Assembly: GCF_008831285.2 (NCBI RefSeq) | Contig: NC_045139.1 | Coordinates: 3,170,704-3,234,703, forward strand | Length of the DNA stretch: 64,000 nt | Direction of reading: 5' to 3' | Source of the DNA: Nymphaea colorata | Lineage: Eukaryota; Streptophyta; Magnoliopsida; Nymphaeales; Nymphaeaceae | Shown here: in pieces, positions 1 to 13,045 of the stretch | How the letters are laid out: each line of letters starts with the position of its first letter | Position numbering within the stretch: the stretch's first letter is position 1 | Translations under genes and position numbers: made by a program | The notes under the pieces: generated by a model | Database searches by the model: none | What the model was told of the DNA's origin: nothing | Seen by the model: only the letters and a program-made list of their open reading frames with translations

Positions 1-109
1 CCAGATGTTGGCAGTGATAAGTCCTCACAGTGGATGAGTTTCCTGCAAACGCCAGGACAGACAGTCGCGAGTCCCACTTGTTATCCATGTTCTTGAAGTT
101 CTTCAGGTT
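1..109 (-). CDS. Possible partial exon of an unidentified protein (cut by window start)
   Basis: On the minus strand a pyrimidine-rich tract ending in TTTAG (about 110-128) is followed by an open frame of 36 codons running off the window edge. The other two frames each hit a stop early. The translation begins NLKNFKNMDNKWDSRLSVL and has mixed, soluble-protein composition rather than low-complexity content. I do not recognise the family. It could be an internal exon of a gene lying mostly to the left of the window. Only the open frame and acceptor-like context support it, so a chance open frame is possible. Confidence 0.33.
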
Positions 110-140
110 CTAAACAGGGGAAGAGGCAGGTGATGACATG

Positions 141-160
141 GTGTGGGCAATTGCCCACAC
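141..160. repeat. Dispersed repeat copy with perfect 20-bp palindrome
   Basis: GTGTGGGCAATTGCCCACAC is its own reverse complement. It is followed by an AT-rich tail (to about 262) that resembles the tails of the other copies at 9523, 12931, 26829, 44439 and 50927. I read it as one member of a dispersed non-coding repeat family. Confidence 0.7.
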
Positions 161-688
161 AAGGCCCATAAAGAGGTAAACTTCTTGGTAGTTTTTTCAT
201 TTGCATACAGGTACCCCTTAAAAATTTAAAATTATATGACCAGTGCTCCTCGCTCTGTCCCTATCTGTAAATGAAAAACAGGGTGAACATATTAAAAGAG
301 GAGATTCAATAAAGGAGGAGAAAAAGAAGCAACCACATATGAGGACAAATTAGAGAAGGGTAGAAAGGTGCTTTCTTTAAAGGACAAAAGTACTCCTGCA
401 AAAGCAGAAAATGACCTCCAACAAAAGGAAAAAAAAAGTGCCCTAAACATGTGAATGGTATGATGGTGCATTTGAGCATAAGGTTTGGAAATTTTGAAAA
501 GTTGGTCTCCACTCACCTCAATATGTGTAAGTGTTTCAAGGTTTAACTCATTCGCAACCCCAACAACCACTGACACCAAGTCACATGGGTACTCCATCTT
601 CTACGATCTATCGTACCAGTGCTGGTACAATAATTTTGAGACACGGATACTTTCTTGTTTACAATTGGATCAGATTCAGATCTGAGTC

Positions 689-692
<4 letters not shown>

Positions 693-721
<29 letters not shown>
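693..721. repeat. TA dinucleotide microsatellite
   Basis: An uninterrupted run of about 14 TA units in intergenic DNA. Confidence 0.9.
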
Positions 722-3700
722 CCTTGACTCTTGAGCCTTTCAGATGTCTCACACATGCAAGCCTATATACACTTAACACACATGCGCACACACATACGAA
801 CCTCATATACCAAACTTCTCTATGGATTCTAAAGAGATCACATGATAGATCTGCAGTTGCAAAGATGGTAGTCAAATTGTTTATTTGAAAGTCTAAAACA
901 CCCTTCAAAACAAGGAAAAAATGAATTTTTTTAAATGAAATCACTTGTTTTTTGTTATGGAGTATTTCAAACTTTTGATATAACATCTTGGTTTTCATAT
1001 TTGTAACCTAAGCATTAGAATTTATTCTTATCAGAATCGATGGCTTAGATAATTTCTATCAAGTTTGATATATATATAGTGAGAGAGAGATGAAACGATA
1101 GATATTGGCTGATATAGGCCATTTGATACAATGTTTGTCGACTGATACGCGGCCTTATTTTCACGAGTAGCATCATGGAGACGCTCACAGAAAACAGTTG
1201 ATGCTTCTCCTGTTTCTGAATCAACGTATGTATGAATGGAAAGCTAAAATGTTCATACGTTTTTCTCTTTTGGCAACTTTTGCATAAAATTCGTTGTTTT
1301 GGTGCTTTCCTTTCACCTTCTTTCTTTGGTCCGGCATAGCCAAAGCAAACACAGTGCTGATTTCACGTTTGACAATCTTTCTTGTAATGCGGAGTTGTGC
1401 TTATCGGTGCCGTCATCATCAATTAAAAAGGGTTTCAAGAAGAGGTTCCGTTCATGTAGATTATAATCGCCGAACCTCCGTTATACCTTGCCAAATACTG
1501 TTGATTCTATAGCGTCAAACTAGATGCTTCTTCTTGCAGCTGAAACTTTACAAGGAACAGCGGTGGTTAAGCATAATTAAATCTTAATTGTGCTCTAACT
1601 GTGCATGAGCACATTATTTCATCTACTGTCCTCATTACCTCACACTCGAACAAGATTCTAATATTAGATATACATTCTGACTAAAAGATGGAACGAAAAG
1701 AATAAATGGGCAGAGAAAAAGAGTGTGCATTCCCGTCTGTAAGAAAGAAGGGCAGCGCTTTAGATGCTTTCTGGTCAGCGTTGCACATACAGCTTTCATT
1801 TTATGTCAAGTTCCTGAAAGACATGTTGCATTAACTGACAAACTTCGGCATATACTATGACAAATTTTAAATTTTAATTTTTTTTATTTATTTCAATGTT
1901 CAATTCAAATGCGCCAGATGCTGATGTAGCTAAAAAATTAAAACTAGCTGAAAGCACTATAAACCATTGTTGAAAACACCACGACTCCTTATTTCTCCAT
2001 GAATCATGCGGTGAAAACCTGTTGAAAGATAAGCCCTTTCCCTTATTATTAGCCAAAAATGGGATTTTAATTACATGAAAAAATTAAAATCCTTCATAGG
2101 ATGATTACATTCCCAAAAGAATAATTGACCGGGATCCCAGCCTACTTGCCCATTTTTCATCCATGGCTGCTGATTTAAGATTTTTAACCTGAGTAGTTTT
2201 TGGGTGAGCGGGGTTTGACCCATTACATAAAGCTCAAGCCCCCACCCAAACCCTCATCCCTTAGGGTATAGAGTTTGAGTCGGTGCCTTCGGACGTCATC
2301 CTCACCGTGTTTCAACTTGTGTGTCGGTAGCTCCTCGTTTGCAACACAAAGAGTTGGCCATCGGAAATTCAAAGGGAAACTGGTCATCTTCAGCTCCTAC
2401 TGGTTCCCATTCAGCTTCCCATTGTACCAATCCCCTTGGGCATTTAGCCTGGGTAGTTGACTCTCTACATGCAAGTGCAGCCCAAACGTTTCTATTTCAC
2501 CTATGATGGCTTTGTCTATCACTTCTTTCTAGGCCTTATTGTTCTAAGTCACTGGACTCTTTTATTTTACTGCCGCATCCAAGTCGCATCGAGTCAGGTG
2601 CGCATCGAACATGGGTGCGGCTCCGACTCACACCCGAGCCCAGTTAAAATTTTATATTACTAAATTATTTATATAATATATCTTGTTCTCATATTTTCCT
2701 ATACAATACAATTTATTCAAGTATGTTATATACATTAATAACTAAATTGTAATAATAATATGTACACGCTTATTCTGTTATATATATAATAAATTAATAA
2801 TAATAATAATAATAAAATACCATCACCGCACCTAAATTTTTTGGAAAGTGCAGCTTTGGCACCCGCACCCCACACTCTGGTGACATAGTTATTGTTGGAT
2901 TGGATGGCTGTGATAGCTCATTACAGTTAAAGCCTTCCCGAACAATTGTTTAGCACCCAACTCTCAGAAAACAACCTCCCTTCTTTCGACCAGCAGCAGA
3001 TTTCGAGAGATGCATTCTGGACTACAGCTTCTAACCAGACCTGCAACAAGATGTATAAACCTTCTCCATTCGCATGTGGACTTTGTATTGATTCCCTTCT
3101 TCATAATTCTAATATGCTGTCATGATGCCTAGCCGCAACCACGCTTCTAGTCTTTCTTTATCCATTCTATTCCAGTTTGCTTTCCTGAATTGCATCATAA
3201 ACCACCATCAGCGCTCCTGTAGCGGCAGATTTTTACTTTTAAGCTATCCGGCATCATCATGCGTTCCGGCAGAATTGAACTCCCCTGATTTAAGTATCCA
3301 AAGATGCAGAGCTGAATTGGGGTTGATACAGGCAGAAATGGCATCACAGATCAATATTTGCTACGCGAAAGCACCGTCTCTGATTTATATATCTCTAGTA
3401 GTGACTGTGGTGAACACGATGTGCATCGACTGACATGGGCCACTACATGAGAGTGATATTGGTCACATGACATTGGTTATGAAAAATCACTCAACATAAC
3501 AGTAAGGATACATTACATGACCAAGAACTAAGATGGCTAAACCATTCAAAATGAATAAAACTTTACCAGAGTTAATTTCAGAATTATGACAACTCCATAG
3601 ACGGGAAAAACAGTGACATTTTTTCCTTATAAGATGTAAACGGGTTCCTGCTAATGGGGACTGAATAGCATTCACTCGATTTGGACTCAAACTCGAGCCT

Positions 3701-3756
3701 GAGTCCTTACATGATTTTTTGAAACCATGAGACCAGCCAGTATCAATTCAACCAGC

Positions 3757-4196
3757 TACTAAGGGGATGTTTGATGAGGCCAGAATTGTGGAATCCTGGA
3801 GTTAAAATTTTATTTTTTGATGAATGAGAATTGCATTATAAAAAAAAAAGAATTTTGATTCCAGAATTATAGGTTTCTTCTTGAATCAAAATTTTTGAAT
3901 TGTGATTATACTCTAGAAGGTAGAATTACGATTCCAGAATTTTAGAATTTTTTTTATATCTCTTTGGACATATGTCATGATTGGTTTTAATTCATCAATT
4001 CTAAAGTTGTAATTCATGTTTTATCAAACACATATTTTTCAATTCTAGAATCAAAATTGCATACTATCAAATACCAAGGGAAACTAGAATGAAACTTTGA
4101 TTCTAACTCCAGTTTGAAGTGGAATTTTGTTTTTTATAATTTTAATTCTACGATCAAGCTTCAGGTTCATCAAATGCTTCTAGAAAGTATTCCAGT
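3757..4196. mobile_element. MITE-like AT-rich element (weak)
   Basis: The left end reads GGGGATGTTTGATGAGGCC after TAA. The right end, on the opposite strand, reads AGCATTTGATGAACC. They share the core TTTGATGA in inverted orientation. The interior is AT-rich with many 'CCAGAATT'-like words. No target duplication can be fixed, so the boundaries are approximate. It may be related to the PIF/Harbinger-type ends seen at 22982 and 43247, which share GTTTGAT. Confidence 0.35.
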
Positions 4197-4242
4197 TTCA
4201 AATAAGCTTTGGTTCCAGATTTAAACTCAGATACAAAACTTT

Positions 4243-4406
4243 CAACAGCCAGTGTATTTAAGAATGAGCAACAACTAAATGGACTCCCCAAGAATGATGC
4301 GATTCCCTTTAGCAATCTCCATGAACGATGAAGAGGCTGAGTTCAACCAACAGCCGGTGTATTTAAGGAAAATGACCAACAGCTAATGGACTCCTCAAGA
4401 ATAATT
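4243..4406. repeat. Diverged tandem duplication, period about 105 bp
   Basis: About 60 bp starting CAACAGCCAGTGTATTTAAG at 4243 recurs at 4348 as CAACAGCCGGTGTATTTAAG, and the following AATGGACTCC...CAAGAAT stretch is also shared. Several substitutions and small gaps separate the copies. Confidence 0.75.
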
Positions 4407-6179
4407 CAGCTGTTCTATCGCTTCAAACGAAGTAAATTTCAGCCCTTTCTCAGACAGATATATATCATCAACATCATATTTTCTCTGTCTGGTGAAATCA
4501 TAATTTGAGATAAACTTTTGTATTTGTTTTTCAAATTTTATCTTTATGGATATATCCCTTAGTTCAAAACTAGGAAATCCATTCCTAGATCAGTTAATGT
4601 CAAGGCATATAGGGGATTTTATAATAGCATAACTTTGATTCAAACATGGCCATTAAATCCTCATGGTTGGAATTAACAAGAAAAAATCAAAATCAGCCTT
4701 AAAATGCGTTTGCATTAAAACATGTTGCTGGTTCCTTATCACCTGCGGCTGCCTTCCGTGTCTGAATTAACCATGCTGCATCTCTACTAGACTTAGAGCA
4801 AAAATCGCTTAGCAGGCAGAACTCAATATGCAAATTCCAGTAATCCAAACACGTGGATCAAGAGAAATATGCGCAACAAAATCCTATATTGGTCGAGCCT
4901 CCATATATCCCCAGATTTTCAAGGGTTTCTTTCGCAAATTAAATAACCATGTAAATGTGTTCCACATGATAAAATTTTTATGGTGATCAATACCTCGAGT
5001 GCCCAATTACTGCGCACCGTCAAGCTTTTGTACAGGTTGCAGATCAACAGTTCAGAGATTGTCTATAAGTTTATCTTCAGTCACATATTTTCGTAGGAAA
5101 GACATGTCGATTCTTTAAACAACTGTATGGAGCAGTTGGCAACGCTAGCTTTCTCAAAATTGGCCAGAAAAACCAAGTTCTGTGTGTGTGCGCGAGCATG
5201 TGCGGGCAAGTGCATGCCCATAATTCATCAGCTAAAAGAAGAGGACACTTGTTCAGCAAATAACAAGTACAGACGCCATTGCTTACATACTTGAAGAAAA
5301 AGACGTGTTAAGTTGACCAGACTAAACCTAACAACTCCTCCAAATACTTGGACGCTCCTTCCACCAACCCACAAGGCTGGAAGCCTTTGACTAATAAGAA
5401 GAAAAGACAACACCCAACAACCAGAGCAATAAAAGAACTCATTTAAAGTAAAATATCCACAGTAGCTGAAGGCTATGCTCTTGCAAGAAATCAACAAAAG
5501 AATTTGGTGGATGCATACATTTTTTGTTTGTCTAAACTTTTTATCATCATAAAAAATTGATTGTGGATAGAAGTACGTGAATCAGGAAATAACAAACCAT
5601 GAAGCAGCTCAGCTGTATTTGCAAAATCATTAGTCATCATTCAAGGAGAGCAAGGACTAAATCTGATCTCTCATCTTAAAAAAAGGACTAAATCTGATCA
5701 GGCATCAGATTTTTAGCAGAATTCAGTATTTCCGTAGGATAACAAAAGCACGTTCGAAAGAGAACCATAGAGGAAGAAGAACTAGTAACACAGAACAGAA
5801 CACATTAGGTATATGACCAAAGAAAAAGCAAATCTTGTCTATAAATTGTATCGACTAAAATGAGGTTGCACCTGTGAGTTACAAGCATAGGTTATTAAGC
5901 CCCAACGGCATTGAAAGAGAAATTAAAATATACTGGAGAGAAATCTCCCCAGTAATAATCTATGGCGGTGTACTAAAAAGGCCTGATCCATCTTCACCTT
6001 TCAGTACTACATTGCAGTGTATGAGAGGCAGAGGACCAATTGGTTCTGCCAAATCCATTTCAAGCTTACAAAGCTTAGGAACTTGAACCCAAGAACCAGT
6101 AGTTCGAGTTTAGCTAGCATGAAAAACTATAATTCATGCAGGTTCTAGAAAGAGTATATGTCCTACCCATATATCAGCA

Positions 6180-6983
6180 CTACTTGTTCTTCATCGTCAC
6201 ACCAAATGAACTTGCAATTATAACAGAAGTGGCCATGTCCAAGAACAACCCATGCTCGATAACGCCTGTCAAGCGCAGCATTGAATCACTTGCAGCTTCC
6301 AGGTCTCCAATTGGGCCTTTGAAGAACAAATCCACAATGTAGTTTGAATTGTCTGTCAAGAATGGTTCGCCGCTTTTGGCGCATCTCCTGAGCTTCGCCT
6401 CACAGCCCACCTCTTCAAAGAGGCTCTGTAGCCTCTTAGCCGTGAATGCCCACCCAAAAGGAACGACCTCAACTGGCACAGCCATGCCACTCTCCCCTAA
6501 ATTCTCAACCATCTTTGTTTCATCAACTATAACTATAAATTTCTTGCATGCCCCCTCAATCATCTTCTCCCGGAGAAGTGACCCACCCCTGCCCTTGATC
6601 AAATTGAGCTTGGGATCGACCTCATCAGCTCCATCAATGGCCAAGTCGAGGACAGGGTGGGTCGCAAGGTCTGAAAGAGGAATGTCCCAAGCAGAGGCCT
6701 GCTTCTCAGTCTTCTTCGAGGTCGGAATACCCACAATGTCCTTCAATTTACCCTGTTTCAGCAGCTCACCAATCCTCTCAATGGCGTAAGCAGCAGTTGA
6801 ACCAGTACCTAATCCTAAAACCATGCCACTTTCAACGTATTCAACGGCTCTGTATGCTGCAATTCTCTTGAGATCATCTTGTGTAAGAACAGCAGAGGCT
6901 GATGAAGACGAAGGGGGTGAAGGAATGGGGATTGTGGGTTTCTCCATGTAAAAGAGGGGAGAGCACGGAATGGCCATTTTCAT
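6180..6983 (-). CDS. RPI: Ribose-5-phosphate isomerase A, intronless
   Basis: Interconverts ribose 5-phosphate and ribulose 5-phosphate in the pentose phosphate pathway. The protein is 267 residues in a single exon, starting at ATG 6983 and ending at TAG 6180. The first 30 residues are Ser/Pro-rich. The RpiA fold follows, with the phosphate-binding loop GLGTGSTA (residues 57-64), the DGADEVD motif (117-123) and the catalytic KGRGGSLLREK segment (130-140), whose Glu139 corresponds to the general base of the family. A near-C-terminal motif, GVIEHGLF (240-247), is also typical. A second ATG (codon 3) lies downstream and either could be used. The short Ser/Pro-rich head has no clear transit peptide, so I infer one of the extra-plastidic (RPI1/2-like) plant isoforms, but targeting is not proven by sequence. 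All key residues are intact and the gene looks functional. Confidence 0.95.
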   Translation of the reverse strand: MKMAIPCSPLFYMEKPTIPIPSPPSSSSASAVLTQDDLKRIAAYRAVEYVESGMVLGLGTGSTAAYAIERIGELLKQGKLKDIVGIPTSKKTEKQASAWDIPLSDLATHPVLDLAIDGADEVDPKLNLIKGRGGSLLREKMIEGACKKFIVIVDETKMVENLGESGMAVPVEVVPFGWAFTAKRLQSLFEEVGCEAKLRRCAKSGEPFLTDNSNYIVDLFFKGPIGDLEAASDSMLRLTGVIEHGLFLDMATSVIIASSFGVTMKNK

Positions 6984-7700
6984 ATGGAAACGATGATTAA
7001 TTTAGGGACTAAGGACAAGAACTACAAAGCTTCAAGTAGAAAACCAGGCAACCTAATAGACCAAAGCTACAATAATTAATACAATAGATGAAGGAATATG
7101 AAAAATTGGTACCGGCAACCTACCGGAAATGAAACCTGAAACAATAGTGATCAAGGTTGTGCTCTAGGCGTAGATATCGGCACCAATGCCCAAAGAAGCA
7201 AGAGAAAGATACACAACTAATCAGTAGTCACAAGACACCAGCTGATGAAAAGAACTAGGACCAACTTTTTATCAAAAAATCACAGCAAAAGAGTAACTAC
7301 AGGTGATAAGGTGTATAAGATTAGGATACCAAATGGTAGGACCAGGAGTTTAAGCACAAAACGAAAAGAAAGAACAAAGAACAGAGGAAATGATCAATAC
7401 CCACAAGCAGTTGAAGCCAGAAACGAGGCTATAACATGATCTGTAATGGGAATGAATCAAAATCCACAAAAGGAGGTGAAAATCTATGTGGGTATCCTCT
7501 GTATCAAAGCAAGAACTCCTATTGCAGGTACTCTCCTTTCTCTTGGCTACAAGAAAGGAAAGACAGAAAGAGGAGCCAGGCTTGAGAAGAGAGAAAGAGA
7601 GAGAACAGAGGGGAGTTATCTTCTTGCAGGGCAGCAACAAAAGGCGGAGAAAAGAAAGCGCGAGTTAGGGCTTTGGTGGGGAGGCCATATTTATGTGGGA
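6984..7700 (-). promoter_or_regulatory. Leader and core promoter of the RPI gene
   Basis: Upstream of the RPI start, on the minus strand, lies a CT-rich leader-like tract (about 7570-7615). An ATAAATA box occurs at 7687-7693, which would put transcription start near 7660. The roughly 670 bp between there and the ATG is long for a leader and probably contains an intron, since TTAG acceptor-like sequence occurs near 7008, but I could not fix a donor with confidence. Plus-strand open frames across this stretch are purine-rich shadows of the CT-rich leader. Confidence 0.45.
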
Positions 7701-8550
7701 AAGGGAAGGGGTGGTCCAAAATCTTTTTGTGGTTGGAGAATCGGGAGAGCTTCTTCCGAGAATTTGTTGGCGTCAAAGGACAGAAATTTTGAGGCGTTTG
7801 GTAACGTCTCTTGCGGCGCCCCTCCTCTCTCCCTCTCACGCCACTCCCGCGTTTTCTTCATGACGGTGATTTTTCATTTTTCCATAGTTGTTATCAAACT
7901 TATTCGTTATCGTCCTTCCTTTCCTCGGGAAATGTATAATAAAGAGAACTTTTCTGTTAAAAGCTTACGTTAATGAAAAAAAAAAGATTTTTGAATTATT
8001 GTTGAATGGAATATAAGAAAGAGCAAAATTAGTGTAACATATGAGTGGCCCAAAAAGGTTTTTTATTATTTGATTAAAAGGGCTTATCGAAAAGCTTTTG
8101 CATAACTAAAACTAACAAAATTAGTGTCCAGCAAAACTTTCACCATGTTTGTTTGATAGGAAAAAAGGTAACGACCAAATAAAGGCGAGGTTGTACTATT
8201 CTCTCTTAATCACTTGAAGAAAACAGTGGTAAAGAAAGAAAAAACGGATCGATATTGAAAAAATGAAAACCATTAAAACATGAAATCTTTCTAGGACCCG
8301 TGTTTCGGGAATTCTCAAAAAGTGAGGCTGATGTCAGAAAGACTTAAATTTGAGGCTCATTTTTGAGATTACTGCTTGAAATTGGACGGTGTAGAGAAAT
8401 TTTCCCCTGAAAGCAATGTCGTCATGTGCTTTATCTTTCATGGCTTTTCTTTTCCGATCTGTTATTTTGTTCTTGGTGCATGCACCTTTGTTCTCATACC
8501 TGCACCAACCACCGTGGAGTGAGTAAAAGCTTGTAGTTGGTGACAAAGGC

Positions 8551-8727
8551 GGAGCTAAAATAGATTTAGTGTGGGCTTTCGCCCCACAACAAAATTTCAT
8601 GTAAATTTAAAAAAGAATTCACTTGTTTTATATAAAAACTTTGAACAATGATATTTCAATTTTAGTTAAAATTTAAAAACTTTAATACCGCTCGCCTCAA
8701 GAAAAATTTCTAACTCCACCCCCAATT
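8551..8727. repeat. Dispersed repeat copy (palindrome family), decayed
   Basis: Begins GGCGGAGCTAAAAT, has a decayed stem GTGTGGGCTTTCGCCCCACA (8569-8588), then an AT-rich body, and ends near CTAACTCCACCCC. The same GGCGGAGCTA / TAGCTCCACC style of ends is seen beside the copy at 9523. Confidence 0.5.
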
Positions 8728-8962
8728 GATAATACCGTCACTAACCCGTTCAGGGTTTGGACTTGGATTTATGGATTGGAATCGGTTCGATAATGCAACT
8801 TTTAAACACGTTAAGGACGTTCAAAACTGTAAGGGCATGGTGAAATCTTTGATGAACCCATGGATTTGAGGTCCGACTATGGATTTGAGATCCTTTATTT
8901 ATCATTGGGGTTCAACCTTGTTTTGCGCTCTGAGGCATTGAAAGCAGGCTTGATATGTTGAA

Positions 8963-9504
8963 AAGGAGTGAATTACCGCCCAATTGAGCTCAAGTTTAGC
9001 TCAAGCTCGTCTCGACTAATGAAACCTCAAGTTCGACTTGGCTCGACCTCGAGAATAACTCGACCGAAGTAGCTCGAGCTCGTCTGAGCAATTACGTGTT
9101 GAGCTCGAGCTCCAATTGATTAAGGTTCGACAAACTCATTTGAATAGAATTGATATTCATCACGCGTTATATGTTGAGCTCGAGCACGATTCAATTAAGG
9201 CTCAACAAACTTGTTTGAATAGAATTGATTCTCATGGTTACGTGTTGAGCTTGACTCGATTAAGGCTCGACAAACTCGTAAACTTGTTTCGATATATCAA
9301 CTTGATTTAGGTTCGACAAACTCAATTAAGGCTCAAGCTCGACTAGGTAGTTACATGTTGAGCTTGAACTCAACTCGATTATTTGAACGAGTCGACTCGT
9401 GAACTTGAGTTCAACTCATTAAGCAAATGACTCAGCTCGAACTCGTTTACGAACCAAGCTTCAACGAGTCAAGCTCGAGTAGCTCGATTCGTTCTTCACT
9501 CCTA
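8963..9504. mobile_element. hAT-like non-autonomous element rich in AGCTCGA motifs (old copy)
   Basis: About 540 bp densely packed with CTCGAG/GAGCTCGA/ACTCGA words. It is clearly related to the intact element at 48556-49053: both share phrases such as CTCGACTAATGAAACCTC and TTGAATAGAATTGATATTC in the same order. Ends here read AGGAGTGAA (left) and, on the opposite strand, TAGGAGTGAA (right). I could not find a matching 8-bp target duplication, consistent with an older insertion. Confidence 0.65.
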
Positions 9505-9522
9505 AACCCCAGTCAATGCCAT

Positions 9523-9674
9523 TGTGGGCAACTGCCCACACGGCCCACATAATTTGCTTCATTTACACATTAAAACTTCATTAAGTTTCACTTTTTCACA
9601 TGTGAGTGCTCTTTAGAGTTTGAAATTTAAAGTAACAATGTTCCTTTAACTAAAAAATTCTAGCTCCACCACAG
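9523..9674. repeat. Dispersed repeat copy (palindrome family)
   Basis: TGTGGGCAACTGCCCACA at 9523-9540, followed by CGGCCCACATAATTTGC and an AT-rich tail ending TTCTAGCTCCACCAC. The central dinucleotide breaks perfect symmetry. Confidence 0.65.
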
Positions 9675-12600
9675 TCTCCCGGACAGACACTAAGAAGGTA
9701 GTCCTACCAACCTAACAAGATAAGCTACTTGACCTACTTTGGTGGGACCAAGTCAAACCTCACAGTGAAAGCGAAGGCTGGGCTTAGTCAAACCTATTGA
9801 CCATTAGTATGGTGCCCCCTAAAGCATTAGGTACTGATCCTTCCAAAGATTCTCTAAAATAAGTGAAGAGGGGTTTGTTCTCTGTCCTTTTAGATGGGGT
9901 AGGTGAGATATGCCAAGATCACAAAGAATAAACTAGTTGCCAAGAACTTTTGGCTCACATGATTGCTACCAACCCCCATTCAAATTGTTCATGATTTAAG
10001 AGTGTTAGCCAATGGGAAAAAATGACAAGCAAGAAGGAAAAAAAGAACACTTGAGATAGTCAAATGCCATTAATAAATGCTTGGGGATAGGTGAACCTAC
10101 CAAAATGTGTGGATAAGCTGGATTTATGGAGTTAGGTTCTATTGGACCCATAATGGATCTGGATTTGGTTCTTACTGATCCATTTTGCAGGTTTTGAGAA
10201 GAAACTATGCATGCAAAAACCTTGCCATGTATGAAATGTTTGAACAAATTGATAGCATCTGTTCGAGTTACTGAAAAAAAACTTGGGTTTATAGACACAT
10301 CTCATATGAATGTACATGTGTATATACATATAATAATAATAACAATAAGATTTTAAGCGAAAAATACATATATTCATTGTTTCTATTTGTAAAACATAGA
10401 TTACTAAACAAAAACTACCAAACTCCATAAAAACATTACAAAATTGAACATGCCATTTCTAAGCCTTGTCCTGCACCTGCATCTGTGTTCGACTGTGTCG
10501 ACACATATGAGGGCTACATGTGAGCAATTTGTCCACACATACAAAAAAAAAATCTTATTTTTATATTGATATTTTTGAGCAATTTTTCTCGTTTACTTAA
10601 TGGTGACCCTTAAAAATTATAAAGATTAGTCACTTCGTCGCCTCTTCCAAGTATAGTTAGCGTGTCATGCCTGGAGATAAGGAGCAAGATAATTTATTTT
10701 TTTAGAAGGGAAATTGACAGGAGCGTCACATCTATCAGATTAAAAAATTAATATCATGGCCATATAGTGTATGTGATATGGATTTGCACCCATGAATAAT
10801 GATACTTTAGAACCGAATTCATTAAATATGCATTCTGACTTAGTGATGCATTTTTCTATAACATTTTTTAGTATTAGTTGCTGTCCATTAGGTGATAAGG
10901 CTTTTGGTTAACTTCTAATTTTATTTAATTAAGATTGCTAATTGGATTGAAACAAACATAGGATTTCATATCCACATTAAGTAACAAAAACCTCGGATCT
11001 GAGTGGGAGGAGGAAGGCAGGACCTTAGATCCTCGGATTTTAGATTCGTTTTTCATCTTACAGAGTGGTTTGACATGTGGTAATAATACATTAATGTTCT
11101 ATGCATCAATCATAAGAATTGGTAGATTCATGAAACACTTTTAAAAATATTCCATAAATCTGATCAATTGTTGGGGTAAATAGACAGGAATGTAACATAC
11201 AATTACTATTGCCAAACGCCACCTATAGGATTTCATGTCGGAAGCAAACAACATAGCCTAATGGCATTTTATTGGCACATTCATCTCCATAGCTGCAGCT
11301 GAGATTATTATTAGTTGCCATCTTGATCTTTTTCAGCTAATTGCCTAACCATTTATGGACAATCGTTAGGTTCTTATCATTTTCTTAGTAGAAACAAAGG
11401 AAAACAAACTTGTTTGGCCTCCCTTACCATATACTTTCTTATTACTATCTAATAAGTTCCAAATAAAATGATATGAAATCCAATTTCCTAGAGTTTGCTA
11501 AAAGCCATCATTTCTCGCCTGGTTACTTTATGTCTTCATCTATCAATGTGGAAAGGTGATAGTTTTTGGATGACTAAATATTTAAAATCTGCCGTTAGAA
11601 ACATCAAAATTTTGCTAAAAATGTCATAAATAATTGTTACACGATAAACTGTTGTTGACGCTCTTGTAGCTAAGGACTTTTAGCGATGAATTTTAATTAT
11701 TTTGCCATTCGGTAACAGGTAAGATGTGTTGCTCCTGGACTAAACTTGGTGAACCAGATTAATCCATATTGTTGATTCTTACTCACTGCTGTTTTTTTGG
11801 GACTCTTGTACATAATGTTCAGTTAATTACCTGGGTATCTTATGTGTGCTGATTTACGATATTTAAAGGGTGTTTGGTATTATAATACAAGTTCCAAAAA
11901 GCAGTATACTTTTGTTTCAGAGAACATGACGTGATCAAAGATTCTGCTTGTAATCTAACTAACACTGACATAATTACACAGAGAGGTGAACAAGACGTAT
12001 CAATCTCGCTCATAAGTGTGTGTGTGTATGTGTGCGTGTGCATAGAGAGGTGGACATGATGAAACTTTCATGGCTAAATTACGGATTATGCACAGTGGCA
12101 AAATGGCCAACTATATATTCCTTAGGCTCATTTTTTAGAAGCAATCCTTTATCATAGAGCAGTTATTCAAATCTTGGAGGTGAAAGAAGCAAGATATTCA
12201 AATCTTCAATGTTTTCCAAGTCGTTCATCTTTTTCTCTTGGATGTGGACATATACCAACTCTTCGACCCCACCCTCATCTCTAGTTTGGCAAATTGCCGG
12301 TTGCTTATATATATGATTAAACTTGTTTTCTTATCCCTAGAAGGCCACCATTGACATTATATATATATATATATACACACACACACTTTTGCTTACAATG
12401 AGCAGTTACAAGATATTTATTTCAAAGTTCATTTCAAATAACTGTTCAATGATGTTATCATTTTGATAATGTAATTGCTCCTTATTCATTCCTTGCTTTG
12501 ATAATGCTAATCTTATATGCTGATCAACATGCTGCGTAATCAATTTCCTTCCACTTTCACCCCATTATGTATATATCCAAGCAAGCATACACACACAAAT

Positions 12601-12930
12601 TCGTGGGTCGTGTTTGGTTGGCACTCTAAAAAAACCATCCTCTTTGACTGTTTAAAGCATGTCAAATTCAAATATTGATGGATGTGGTAGATGGAGGAGT
12701 TGGTTTCAGTGGCATCTTTCATGCTTTCTGTCGGCAGCGCAAAAGATAAGTTCGTCCATCTGTGTTCTCAAGTGTGTTCCGCATCCAGATCTTTTGTTGA
12801 TCTTCCAATATATCCTTTAATAGTTTTTTCTATCTTCCTGAGTATTTTCTTTTCCAGAGTACATGTTTGAATGAGATACACCTCAACAAATGATGGGTTG
12901 AATTCAGTAGTAGACGTACGTATGGGTTGT

Positions 12931-13045
12931 GTGGGCAACTGCCCACATAGATCCACATAAATAAATTCTTTTATAAGCATGTTGATACCTTATCGTCGTT
13001 TACTTATTTATATATTGATTGTCCATAAAAGTTACAGTTTGTGAA
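12931..13045. repeat. Dispersed repeat copy (palindrome family)
   Basis: TGTGGGCAACTGCCCACA at 12931-12948, then ATAGATCCACATAAATAAATT and an AT-rich tail like the other copies. Confidence 0.65.

Larger units (their letters stand above)
110..6179. other. Intergenic, repeat-bearing, no gene seen
   Basis: No coding signal that I can support. Contents: a 20-bp perfect palindrome repeat copy (141-160), a TA microsatellite (693-721), a short AT-rich trinucleotide patch near 2790-2815, a MITE-like stretch at 3757-4196, and a diverged tandem duplication at 4243-4406. The small open frames here (60-100 codons) lack splice context, codon-like composition and recognisable motifs. Confidence 0.6.

Noticed and set aside
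6349-6789. 146-codon open frame (+)
   Set aside because: It is the antisense shadow of the ribose-5-phosphate isomerase coding region.
7446-7973. 175-codon open frame (+) upstream of RPI
   Set aside because: It runs antisense through the CT-rich RPI leader; its Arg/Lys/Glu-rich product simply mirrors the purine-rich strand.
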